From Lutacidiplasma sp049802875 (GTDB lineage: Archaea; Thermoplasmatota; Thermoplasmata; Lutacidiplasmatales; UBA184): a stretch of DNA of 64,000 nucleotides. Location of the stretch: NCBI GenBank assembly GCA_049802875.1, contig JBARNH010000019.1:16572-80571 (forward strand). Reading direction: 5' to 3'. A program made the position numbers and the translations under genes. How positions within the stretch are numbered: position 1 is the first letter of the stretch; every line of letters begins with the position of its first letter. The notes below the pieces were generated by a model, which saw nothing but the letters and a program-made list of their open reading frames with translations, did no database searches and had not been told where the DNA came from. Positions 16,655-24,386 of the stretch are shown one piece after another.

Positions 16655-17620
16655 TTACGTTCCCGGGCGGGTCCTTCGGCCGAGCTGCGCCGCGGCCGTC
16701 CGGGGATCCATCGTCCGATCGACGACCCGGTCCAGCACTTTTCGAAGGCGGGGGTCCCGGTTGAGTCGCACCGACAACTCGCGGCCGACGCGCTCCCGCA
16801 CGAGCTCCACGATTTCGGCGGAGAGTCGACGACGTTCTTCGATCGCCCGTTGGCCCGAGGAGTCGAGAAATCGCTCATGGGCCTCGACCGCCGACCAGAG
16901 CCCGTCGATCCCCGAGGGGGGATTCGTCGAGGTCGAAACCACCTTGGGGGTCCAGCCCGAGCGCGGTGCGCCGAGACCGACGAACTCGGCGAGATCCCTT
17001 CGAGCGAGGTCCGCTCCGGGCAGGTCGGCTTTGTTGACGCAAAAGACGTCCGCGATCTCGAAAAGCCCCGCTTTGAGCGTCTGGACCTCGTCCCCGAGAT
17101 GGGGGACGAGTACCACGACACTCGTCGACGCGATGTCGCGGACCGCGATATCGACCTGGCCGCTCCCGACCGTCTCCACGAGGACGACGTCGAACCCCGC
17201 CGCGTCCATCAGACGGGCGACCTCCCGGGTCGCGGCGGCGACTCCACCCGGTTCCCCTCGGCTCGCCATCGAGCGAAAGAAGACTCCCGCGTCGTCCGCG
17301 CGTCGCTCGAACCGGATCCGGTCGCCGAGTACCGATCCACCAGTGTACGGGCTCGAGGGATCGACGGCGACGACCGCGACCGTTCGGTCGAGTTCGCGGA
17401 GACGCGCCACGATCAGATTGATGAGGCTCGATTTACCGACCCCGAGCGGACCCGCGATCCCGACGATCGGGGTGCGACCGGTCCGAGGGTAGAGGGCCCG
17501 GGAGACCGGCGCGGCCGCCGGGTCCCGGTCCTCGACTTCCGAGATGACGCGGGCCAACACCCGACGATCGCCCTCCAGGATCGCCCGGGCCGCGGGCGGG
17601 ATCCGTGCGGGGCGCTTCAT
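16655..17620 (-). CDS. meaB: Methylmalonyl-CoA mutase-associated GTPase MeaB (ArgK family)
   Basis: A 321-residue G3E-family GTPase that loads and protects the adenosylcobalamin of methylmalonyl-CoA mutase. Walker A is GPLGVGKSS near residues 55-63; then DPSSPYTGGSVLGDRIR, a conserved MeaB block, the Walker B-like ETVGSGQ(VD) and the G4 motif NKAD. The start ATG at 17620 overlaps the mcmB stop by four bases, a direct link to the B12-binding subunit. The large mutase subunit is about 28 kb away (45819-47498). Assignment is firm. Confidence 0.9.
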   Translation of the reverse strand: MKRPARIPPAARAILEGDRRVLARVISEVEDRDPAAAPVSRALYPRTGRTPIVGIAGPLGVGKSSLINLIVARLRELDRTVAVVAVDPSSPYTGGSVLGDRIRFERRADDAGVFFRSMASRGEPGGVAAATREVARLMDAAGFDVVLVETVGSGQVDIAVRDIASTSVVVLVPHLGDEVQTLKAGLFEIADVFCVNKADLPGADLARRDLAEFVGLGAPRSGWTPKVVSTSTNPPSGIDGLWSAVEAHERFLDSSGQRAIEERRRLSAEIVELVRERVGRELSVRLNRDPRLRKVLDRVVDRTMDPRTAAAQLGRRTRPGT

Positions 17621-18033
17621 GCCGCGCCGCGCCCAAGCCGTTGCGCGGTCGTGACGATCTCCTGCAGCGTCGTGCCCGGACCGAAGATCGCCCGGATCCC
17701 GGCCTTCTTGAGTCGCCGGGCATCCTCGTCGGGGATGATCCCTCCGGCGAAGACCGGAATGTCCCCGGCTTTCTCCTTCTTCAGAAGCGCCAGGACCTTC
17801 GGGAAGAGCGCCATATGCGCGCCCGACAGGATCGATAGTCCAATGAGGTCGACATCCTCCTCGAGCGCCGCGCGAACGATCTCCTCGGGGGTCTGACGCA
17901 ACCCGGCGTAGATCACTTCGAAGCCGGCATCCCGGAGAGCGCGAGCGACGACCTTCGCTCCCCGATCGTGTCCGTCCAGTCCGGGCTTTGCGATCAGCAC
18001 TCGGATCGGTGACGCCTTCGGTGAACGTGGCAT
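17617..18033 (-). CDS. mcmB: Methylmalonyl-CoA mutase small (B12-binding) subunit
   Basis: A 138-residue B12-binding domain. The cobalamin lower-ligand motif D-x-H-x-x-G is seen in KPGLDGHDRGAKVVARAL, with the His replacing the dimethylbenzimidazole. SILSGAHMALFP and FAGGIIPDEDA complete the fold. It makes a split mutase with the large subunit at 45.8-47.5 kb, isomerising (R)-methylmalonyl-CoA to succinyl-CoA. The split alpha/beta form is normal in archaea. It is transcribed with meaB (4-base overlap). Confidence 0.92.
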   Translation of the reverse strand: MPRSPKASPIRVLIAKPGLDGHDRGAKVVARALRDAGFEVIYAGLRQTPEEIVRAALEEDVDLIGLSILSGAHMALFPKVLALLKKEKAGDIPVFAGGIIPDEDARRLKKAGIRAIFGPGTTLQEIVTTAQRLGRGAA

Positions 18034-18120
18034 CGAGTCCCTTCCCTAAAGCGGGAGCGGCGGGGAAAAGCTTTCGTGTCCCTCGGCGCGCCTCGGAAAT
18101 CGGACGGTCCGCGCTTCTGG

Positions 18121-18993
18121 TCAGATCCGGGCGATGATGTCGAGCACCAGGTTCCCGGCGAGCAGCGCCGAAACCGCGCCCGCCGCCATCAGCACTAGGA
18201 ACGGGATCTGCGGCGTGACCCAGACGCGATCGACCCCCTTCGCCTCGAGTTCTTGGGCCGCACGGACCCGCTCCCGTCGGTCGTCCTCGGAGGTCTCCGG
18301 CGCGCTCTCGGCCCGACCCTCCGCGCTCAGCGGGTCCTTCAGCCAGACGAATCGGTGAGGAAGGTCGCTAACTTTGATCAGGTAACCCGAGAACCCCCGG
18401 GGAAATTGAAACTCGCCCCGCGCGGCGTTGCGCACACCGAGACCGACGGGGATCACAACGGAGAGCAGGGCAGCGTCCACGAGCAGATTGAAGGAGAACG
18501 GAAAGATGGCGAGGAGAGCGGTGACGGAGGCGGGCTGAGGAAGCGGCGGATTGATGAATAGCGGGACGAGCACGCCGGCGATCATGAGGGCCTTTGCGTC
18601 CGCTCCTCCGTAGAGCACCCCCACTTCGAACAGCCCTCGGGCGAACAACACGGTCAGCAGGAGCGCGAGGGCCTCGACGGGGACCTGACTCGGTCCGATG
18701 CCGACCCGCCACGCTACGGCGGCGACGACCCCGATCACGACGAGGTAGGCGCCCGCCTCGATCGGGTCGGCGAATGGTTCGTACTTCGTCCCCAGCAGAT
18801 CATCCCACGGAAACAGGTGTTGCAGGGTAAGGCCCCCGACGACCGTCCAGATCACGACCGGGAGGAGCCCCCCCGGGCTCAGCGCGACGATCCCCAGTCC
18901 GACTCCGAGAACTCCGAGGACCTGCCAGAGGTGGTCGGTTACCTCTCGCTCGCGCCAGTCGGCCACCGCCGCGTAGCCGAGCCCACCCAGCAA
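18121..18993 (-). CDS. A24-family prepilin/preflagellin peptidase, FlaK-like
   Basis: A polytopic membrane protein of ~290 residues with the A24 aspartyl peptidase signature: first catalytic Asp in AAVADWREREV and second in GGADAKAL (the GxGD-like site). Six or more hydrophobic helices are visible, with a charged cytoplasmic loop (residues ~225-255). Such enzymes cut signal peptides of archaeal pilins/archaellins on the inner face of the membrane. The 18993 start is a TTG in the middle of the first helix; the in-frame sequence upstream (LTSVGEAILAAQVALL) adds the missing first-helix residues but offers no ATG or GTG, so the true start is uncertain (a CTG at 19038 is one candidate). No archaellum genes are nearby. 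Confidence 0.68.
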   Translation of the reverse strand: MLGGLGYAAVADWREREVTDHLWQVLGVLGVGLGIVALSPGGLLPVVIWTVVGGLTLQHLFPWDDLLGTKYEPFADPIEAGAYLVVIGVVAAVAWRVGIGPSQVPVEALALLLTVLFARGLFEVGVLYGGADAKALMIAGVLVPLFINPPLPQPASVTALLAIFPFSFNLLVDAALLSVVIPVGLGVRNAARGEFQFPRGFSGYLIKVSDLPHRFVWLKDPLSAEGRAESAPETSEDDRRERVRAAQELEAKGVDRVWVTPQIPFLVLMAAGAVSALLAGNLVLDIIARI

Positions 18994-19156
18994 GAGGGCG
19001 ACCTGCGCGGCGAGGATCGCCTCCCCGACGCTGGTCAGTCCCGTCCACCCCCCGTGCGCCGTTGCGACGGTGGGCCGCCCTCTTAAGGGCGAGGACGCGG
19101 TCGCAGTGTCGCGACCGGCGCGTTCCTTTTCTACGCTCGCCCGCTAGTATCTCCCA

Positions 19157-20077
19157 ATGGTCGCGACGTCGGGGGGGAACGGGGACACGCCGCCGTCAGC
19201 TCCGAGCCGCACGGAGGGGACGCCCATCCCCGGAGGGCGCCGCCGTTGGATCTGGCCGACGCTCGTAATCGTCGTCGTCGTACTGGCGGTAGTCGCCGCG
19301 CTCTTCGCCACCGGTATCGTTCGATTCGGCCAGCCGAACTCATCGAGTCCGGCGTACGAGATCTTCTCCCAGGCCGAGTCCACCGCACAGTCGGGCGCCA
19401 ACTCCGTGGCGGGGGGTCCGTGGTACGCTGCCTTCGGTGCCGGGGTGTCGACGCCGGATGCGGTGCTCGAACCGACGACGAACCTCTCCGGTCTCCTGCA
19501 ACTCGTCAACTGTACGATCACGTGGACCCACGGCGAACCGGCGAACATCGCCATCCCCGCCACCGCTGCCAGCGCTTCCACCGGCGCCGCCGCCTACTGG
19601 ACGTTCGGTTTGAAGAACGACTCCAACGCCCTGCTCGTGGAGACCGTATCGGACGGTACGCCGTCCGCGGTGTTCGTGGCGAGCGGATCGAACTGCACCC
19701 GGACCGTGGCATTGCTCTCGACGTTCCCGGCCGGCACCGTCGACTCTCCCCAGGTCATCTCCGCCGCGAATGCGGTGGGCGGCGCCGGCTTCCTCGCCGC
19801 GCATCCGAATTCGACCGAAGTGTGGGGGGCCATCGCGGGGTTTAGCGACTTCGGAATCAGCACGAGCCCGTTGTGGTACGTGGAATACACAGCGTGCGCC
19901 TTACCGTCGTCGATCGACGCGACCGGGCCGTTCTTCAACGCCACCGTCGGAGGCACATCGGGGGTCGTGACGATGCACTCGAACGGAACCGCGAACTGCG
20001 CGCTCTCCGTGCCGACCGGGCTGGCGCTCGCCCTGCACGACCCTGCCTCGCCGGCCGCCGCCCGAAAAGCTATTTAA
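19157..20077 (+). CDS. Membrane-anchored extracellular protein, unknown
   Basis: A 306-residue protein with a Gly/Pro/Ser-rich N-terminus, a single N-terminal membrane helix (WIWPTLVIVVVVLAVVAALF, about 32-51) and an outer domain of about 250 residues. The outer part has six or more N-x-S/T sites and several cysteines (NCTITW, NCTRTV, ACALPSS, NCALS), so it is probably an N-glycosylated surface protein with disulfides. I recognise no domain. Its stop codon overlaps the promoter of rps6e. Thermoplasmatota have many such single-helix surface proteins. Confidence 0.6.
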   Translation: MVATSGGNGDTPPSAPSRTEGTPIPGGRRRWIWPTLVIVVVVLAVVAALFATGIVRFGQPNSSSPAYEIFSQAESTAQSGANSVAGGPWYAAFGAGVSTPDAVLEPTTNLSGLLQLVNCTITWTHGEPANIAIPATAASASTGAAAYWTFGLKNDSNALLVETVSDGTPSAVFVASGSNCTRTVALLSTFPAGTVDSPQVISAANAVGGAGFLAAHPNSTEVWGAIAGFSDFGISTSPLWYVEYTACALPSSIDATGPFFNATVGGTSGVVTMHSNGTANCALSVPTGLALALHDPASPAAARKAI

Positions 20078-20080
20078 ATA
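20071..20080 (+). promoter_or_regulatory. TATA box of the rps6e-aif2g-trm112 operon
   Basis: TATTTAAATA is a palindromic consensus TATA box. It overlaps the TAA stop (20075-20077) of the upstream surface-protein gene. The ATG of rps6e is at 20116, so the leader is about 15 bases with GAGGG before the start. Confidence 0.75.
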
Positions 20081-20115
20081 GCCTCCAACTGCGCGGCCGC
20101 ACCTTACGAGGGTTC

Positions 20116-20493
20116 ATGGTCGAGTATAAGCTCGTCATCTCCGAGCGGGAGAAATCCATCGCACGAACGGTAGGGGACCCGCAAGCCGCCGGCTTCCTGG
20201 GCAAGAGGATCGGCGAGACAATCGGTGGTGAGCTGATCGGGGCGACGGGGTACACTTTCCGAATTACCGGGGGAACGGACAAGAGTGGGTTCCCGCTCCG
20301 ACCGGACCTCCCGGGGGCCCGGCAGACCCGACTCTATGTCGGGAACGGCTTCGGATTTCATGCGCCTCGTCTCGGCATGCGGCGGCGCCGAACGTTCCGC
20401 GGCAACACGGTCAGCGAGGACACGGTCCAGATCAACCTGATCGTGGAGCAAAAAGGCGGGAAACCGCTGGCGGAGCTTCTCGCGGCGTCATGA
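20116..20493 (+). CDS. rps6e: 30S ribosomal protein S6e
   Basis: A 125-residue S6e, a small-subunit ribosomal protein of archaea and eukaryotes. LVISEREKSIARTVGDPQA... and GFPLRPDLPGARQTRLYVGNGFGF (a conserved G-F-P-x-R/M-x-x-x-x-G core) followed by GMRRRRTFRGNTVSEDTVQINL are diagnostic. Length is normal for archaea. The start at 20116 follows the TATA box. It overlaps the next gene by four bases (ATGA), so S6e and aIF2-gamma are translationally coupled, as in many archaea. Confidence 0.93.
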   Translation: MVEYKLVISEREKSIARTVGDPQAAGFLGKRIGETIGGELIGATGYTFRITGGTDKSGFPLRPDLPGARQTRLYVGNGFGFHAPRLGMRRRRTFRGNTVSEDTVQINLIVEQKGGKPLAELLAAS

Positions 20494-21725
20494 AGGTCCC
20501 CCGGCAGCCCGAGGTTAACATCGGTCTCGTCGGCCATGTAGACCACGGGAAGACAACCCTCACCCAGGCCCTCACCGGCGAGTGGACCGACCGTCACTCC
20601 GAGGAGTTGAAACGAGGGATCTCGATCAAACTCGGCTACGCGGATGCGGCGTTCTACCGCTGCCCCAAATGCCCTCCCCCCTCCGGGTTCTCGACGGAGC
20701 CGGTGTGCCCGAACTGTGGTGGCGAGGCGAAGTTCCTGAGGTCCGTTTCGTTCGTGGACGCCCCGGGTCACGAGACCCTGATGGAGACGATGCTCTCGGG
20801 GGCCGCGATCATGGACGGCGCTCTGCTGCTGGTCGCCGCCAACGAGAAGGTGCCCCAACCGCAGACCCGAGAGCATCTGTACGCCCTCGATATCATCGGC
20901 GTCCGCAAGGTAGTGGTCGTCCAGAACAAGATCGACCTCATCTCGTCCGAAGCGGCGGAAGAGAATTATCGGGAGATCGTCGAGTTCCTGAAGACCTCCC
21001 CGATCGCGGAGGCGCCGGTGGTGCCGGTGAGCGCGAACCACCGGGTCAATATCGACGCGTTGATCGGCCAGATCGAAGAGACGATTCCTACCCCGGCCCG
21101 GGACGCCGCGAAACCACCGCTCATGTATGTCGCGCGCTCGTTCGACATCAACCGCCCCGGGACTCGTCCTCGCGAGTTGCGCGGCGGGGTGTTGGGGGGT
21201 TCCCTCATCCAGGGAAAGATCACCCTCGGCGAAGAGATCGAGATCCGCCCGGGCACCACCGGGGCCGCCAACGGCACCTCCGAGTCCCTGACCACCAAGG
21301 TGACGTCCATCGTTTCGGGGGGTCGGGAGTGGAAGGAACTGCGACCGGGAGGCCTCGCCGCGATCGGGACGAGCCTCGACCCTTCCCTCGCGAAGGGAGA
21401 CGGACTGACCGGTCGCCTCGTCGGCACCGCCGGGACTCTCCCGCCGGTGAGCCAAAAGATCCGACTCAAAGCGACACTGCTCGATCGCGTCCTCGGCGCG
21501 CAACGCGAGATGAAGGTCGAAAAGATTCGGACCAGCGAGTTGCTCGCCGTCACGGTCGGCACGACCGTCGCGGCCGGCAAAGTGACGAGCGCCCGGGGCA
21601 ACGAGGTCGAGCTCTCGCTCAATCGCGCCGTTACGGTCTTCTCGGGGAGCCGGGTTGCGATATCGCGCAAGATCAACGCTTGGCGCCTGATCGGATACGG
21701 GATCGTGGAGGGGGGGACGAAGTGA
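20490..21725 (+). CDS. eif2g: Translation initiation factor aIF2 subunit gamma
   Basis: A 411-residue GTPase that carries initiator Met-tRNA to the small subunit. G1 is GHVDHGKTTL, G3 is DAPGHE, G4 is NKID, and a zinc knuckle is formed by CPKC and CPNC (residues ~56-73). The C-terminal two beta-barrel domains (from ~200) end with the conserved WRLIGYG. It forms a complex with alpha and beta subunits, not present here. It overlaps rps6e at its start and the trm112 gene at its stop. Confidence 0.94.
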   Translation: MKVPRQPEVNIGLVGHVDHGKTTLTQALTGEWTDRHSEELKRGISIKLGYADAAFYRCPKCPPPSGFSTEPVCPNCGGEAKFLRSVSFVDAPGHETLMETMLSGAAIMDGALLLVAANEKVPQPQTREHLYALDIIGVRKVVVVQNKIDLISSEAAEENYREIVEFLKTSPIAEAPVVPVSANHRVNIDALIGQIEETIPTPARDAAKPPLMYVARSFDINRPGTRPRELRGGVLGGSLIQGKITLGEEIEIRPGTTGAANGTSESLTTKVTSIVSGGREWKELRPGGLAAIGTSLDPSLAKGDGLTGRLVGTAGTLPPVSQKIRLKATLLDRVLGAQREMKVEKIRTSELLAVTVGTTVAAGKVTSARGNEVELSLNRAVTVFSGSRVAISRKINAWRLIGYGIVEGGTK

Positions 21726-21904
21726 GGCCCGACCTCCTCGAGATCCTGCGTTGCCCAGTCTGCCGGGGAGAGCTCGGTCTCGTCACTCGTCGGACGGAGG
21801 GGACGGAGATCATTGAGGGTACGCTGACCTGTGCGGCCTGCGCGGTCGACTACCCGATCCAGGACGGGATCCCCGACCTGCTGCCACCGGACGAGCGCGA
21901 CTGA
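21722..21904 (+). CDS. Trm112-family zinc-binding methyltransferase activator
   Basis: A 60-residue protein with GTG start inside the aIF2-gamma stop codon (GTGA). DLLEILRCPVCRGEL and LTCAACAVDYPIQDGIPDLLP, two pairs of Cys plus the I-x-D-G-I-P-x-L-L-P tail, define the Trm112/UPF0434 family. In archaea Trm112 is a small hub that stabilises several tRNA, rRNA and release-factor methyltransferases. The position in a translation operon fits. The partner enzymes are not in the window. A hairpin terminator-like sequence follows at 21920-21934. Confidence 0.82.
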   Translation: MRPDLLEILRCPVCRGELGLVTRRTEGTEIIEGTLTCAACAVDYPIQDGIPDLLPPDERD

Positions 21905-21919
21905 ACTCCCGACGGGCGC

Positions 21920-21934
21920 CGAGCCGTTGGCTCG
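21920..21934 (+). terminator. Hairpin after trm112, possible terminator
   Basis: Perfect 6-bp stem CGAGCC/GGCTCG with a GTT loop, 15 bases after the trm112 stop. Archaeal termination is not strictly hairpin-dependent, so this is a suggestion only. Confidence 0.35.
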
Positions 21935-22003
21935 ATCTTCACTCGTCGATAAGTTCCGCAGTCGCAAAGGGCTCCCGGCGAGGAGAAGTTCCGGTCGAGC
22001 CGA

Positions 22004-22012
22004 AGGGTTAAG
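22004..22012 (+). promoter_or_regulatory. TATA-like box of the signal peptidase gene
   Basis: GGGTTAAGC, about 28 bp before the ATG at 22037, consistent with a leaderless transcript. Confidence 0.45.
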
Positions 22013-22036
22013 CAGTGTCGGGCCGGACGACGCCCG

Positions 22037-23407
22037 ATGTCATCCCGCCGGGACTCCGACGACCCGTCGTCCAACGGGGGCGACCTCGAGGAAACCGAGG
22101 AACGGACGACGAGTTCCCGCCGCGCGTCCCGACGGCCTCCCCCCCATCCCTCGAAAAACCGAGGCCCCGTCCGGCGATGGAGCTCGAGCCGGGACACTGA
22201 CGAAGAGGACGACGACGACCTCGAGCCGGCACCCGGTCGTCGGGGGATCCTCCACCGTGAGCCGCGACCGGTCTACTGGCGCGCGCGGGATTCGCTCTAC
22301 TTCGAACCGCTCGTCGCCGTCGCGATCATCGTCGTGATGTTGGTTGGTCTCTACGCGTACACCCAGAACTGGCCCCCCGTCTACGTCGTCGAATCCGACA
22401 GCATGCAGCACGGGTCCACGGACATACTGGGAGTGATCAACACCGGCGATCTGGTCCTCGCTCAGCGACTCCCGACGAACCAGATCACCACGTACGTGGC
22501 CGGTCTTCAGACCGGATATTCCACGTACGGGGAGTACGGGGACGTGATCCTCTACTCGGCCAACGGTCAGGGTTCGACCCCGATCATCCATCGGGCCATC
22601 ATCTTCCTCCAGTGGGACCCCGCGACCTCGTCGTACAACGCCACCGGCCTCGCGGGGCTCCAATCCGCCGGAAGGTGCGGAAACGCGAGCGGTGCGGTCT
22701 ACGCCACCCCCGGCACGCTGAACGACTGTGGAACCACCGACCTCACCGGCGCGCTCGACCTCATTCATGTCGGTTGGAATTCGGTGAACGTGAGCATCGA
22801 CCTCTCGTCGCCGAGCCTCGGGCGCCACTCCGGTTTTCTAACGATGGGAGACAACAACTTCGAACCGACCGGATGCTCCTCCAACTGCGAGGGACTTCCG
22901 GACCAGCAGACGGGGCTCAGTGAGTTGGTCGAACCCGGGTGGATCGTGGGGGTGGCCCGAGGGATGCTCCCATGGTTTGGGGCGATCAAGCTCGTCCTCG
23001 AAGGAAACGCCGGCAGCGTTCCCCCCCAGTCGTGGCAGTTTCTGGGCCTGACCGTCGTCGGCCTCATTCTCCTGGCCTTCGGGATCCACTACGCCCTTCG
23101 GGCTGAGGGAATCGAGGACGAACGCCGAAAGGAGGAGGAGGACGCAGAGGCCGAGGCGGCGGACGAGTTGCACGCGTCGTCCGAGTCCGGCGGAGGTCGC
23201 GGTCGGCGATTCCTGCGGGCGCTCCGTCCGTGGAATCGTTCCGACACCGACTCCGAGGACGAGGAGGACGATATTCGGCCGCCCCGCCGGTCGGCGCCCA
23301 AGACTCCGTCCCGGCTCTCCCCGCACCGGGGGCGGCCTCCTCCGAAGGTGAAACGCTCGGAGAAGTCGAAGCGGAAGCATCGGTCCGAGAAGGACGAGGA
23401 CCTCTGA
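22037..23407 (+). CDS. Signal peptidase I, S26B (Sec11-type), with long charged tails
   Basis: A 456-residue membrane protease that removes signal peptides from secreted proteins. The core begins with a membrane helix (90-108), then the catalytic Ser122 in VESDSMQHG, His185 in IIHRAI and Asp272 in TMGDNN: the Ser-His-Asp set of the archaeal/ER S26B type, not the Ser-Lys bacterial type. A second helix lies at ~335-352. Two low-complexity regions are unusual: ~70 N-terminal residues rich in Asp/Glu/Arg/Ser, and ~100 C-terminal residues of mixed charge, both probably cytoplasmic. Archaeal Sec11 proteins are usually 180-250 residues. Core assignment is firm. Confidence 0.87.
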   Translation: MSSRRDSDDPSSNGGDLEETEERTTSSRRASRRPPPHPSKNRGPVRRWSSSRDTDEEDDDDLEPAPGRRGILHREPRPVYWRARDSLYFEPLVAVAIIVVMLVGLYAYTQNWPPVYVVESDSMQHGSTDILGVINTGDLVLAQRLPTNQITTYVAGLQTGYSTYGEYGDVILYSANGQGSTPIIHRAIIFLQWDPATSSYNATGLAGLQSAGRCGNASGAVYATPGTLNDCGTTDLTGALDLIHVGWNSVNVSIDLSSPSLGRHSGFLTMGDNNFEPTGCSSNCEGLPDQQTGLSELVEPGWIVGVARGMLPWFGAIKLVLEGNAGSVPPQSWQFLGLTVVGLILLAFGIHYALRAEGIEDERRKEEEDAEAEAADELHASSESGGGRGRRFLRALRPWNRSDTDSEDEEDDIRPPRRSAPKTPSRLSPHRGRPPPKVKRSEKSKRKHRSEKDEDL

Positions 23408-23447
23408 GCCCCGAAATCGGTCCCACGGCCACCCCCGGCGCCTTCGC

Positions 23448-23458
23448 AACCTTTTAGC
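23448..23458 (+). promoter_or_regulatory. TATA-like box of prs
   Basis: AACCTTTTAGC about 40 bp before the ATG at 23494, leaving a ~15-base leader that contains GTGAGG. Confidence 0.45.
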
Positions 23459-23493
23459 CCCGAATCGGGTCGGGCCCGTGAGGCAACGGTCGA

Positions 23494-24369
23494 ATGCATG
23501 TCATTGGAGGCACGGCATCTACCGCCCTCGCCGAGCGGATCTCTCGCGAACTCGGGAACGCGCCGTTCGCGATCCCGTTCACTAAGCGGTTCCCCGACGG
23601 GGAGATGTATGTTCGCGTCGGCGGCCGATTCGAGGGGGAGGACGTCGTGGTCGTCCAGTCGACCCGGACCGATCAGGACCTCGTCGAACTGCTCCTCTTG
23701 GAAGATGCCGTCCGGGAAGCCGGGGCGCGACGAGTATTCGTGGTCGTTCCGTACCTGGGCTACGCGCGGCAAGACCGCCGGTTCTTTCCAGGGGAGCCGG
23801 TCAGTGCGCGGACGTTCTGTCGGCACATCGAGCTCAACGCCGACGTGGTCATCACGGTCGATCTTCACTCCAGCCAAACGCTCACTCACTTCACGAAGCC
23901 GGCGATGGAGGCGAGTGGCATTCCGGCGATCGCCCGCCTGTTGAGGGAGCGGCCGGTCGACCTGCTCGTCTCGCCGGATCAGGGCGGCGTGGACCGGGCC
24001 CGACGCATGGCGCAGCTTCTCGACAAACCGTGGTTCGCGCTGCAGAAGAAACGCATCGACAGCGAGCGGGTGGAGCTCTCGCTGCCCGCCAACCTCCCGG
24101 CCGCGATCGAGGGAAAGCAGGTCGTCATCGTCGACGACGTCATCTCGACGGGGGGTACGATCGTGGAGGCCGCAAAGCTCCTGAAGAAGCACAACGTGGC
24201 CGCGATCAGCGCGGCCTGCACTCACGGCCTGTTCCTACGCGACGCGTTCGAGCGGATCAAAGCGGTCGTGGACGAGGTCTACTCGACGGACACCCTCGGG
24301 AATCCCGCCGAGAAAGCATCGGTGGCGCCCGATATCGCCCAGATCCTTCTGCGCGAATCGACCCCGTAA
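23494..24369 (+). CDS. prs: Ribose-phosphate pyrophosphokinase (PRPP synthase)
   Basis: A 291-residue enzyme that makes PRPP from ribose 5-phosphate and ATP for nucleotide, NAD and His synthesis. Conserved blocks: FPDGEMYVR, PYLGYARQDRRFFPGEPVSAR, VDLHSSQ and the PRPP-binding loop VIVDDVISTGGTI. Length and loop match the archaeal class. It supplies PRPP also to the purine (purP) and NAD (nadB) routes seen elsewhere in the window. A GNAT gene follows 17 bp downstream with GAGGAG before its start, so the two are probably cotranscribed. Confidence 0.94.
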   Translation: MHVIGGTASTALAERISRELGNAPFAIPFTKRFPDGEMYVRVGGRFEGEDVVVVQSTRTDQDLVELLLLEDAVREAGARRVFVVVPYLGYARQDRRFFPGEPVSARTFCRHIELNADVVITVDLHSSQTLTHFTKPAMEASGIPAIARLLRERPVDLLVSPDQGGVDRARRMAQLLDKPWFALQKKRIDSERVELSLPANLPAAIEGKQVVIVDDVISTGGTIVEAAKLLKKHNVAAISAACTHGLFLRDAFERIKAVVDEVYSTDTLGNPAEKASVAPDIAQILLRESTP

Positions 24370-24386
24370 CGAGGAGCGCCGAGCGA

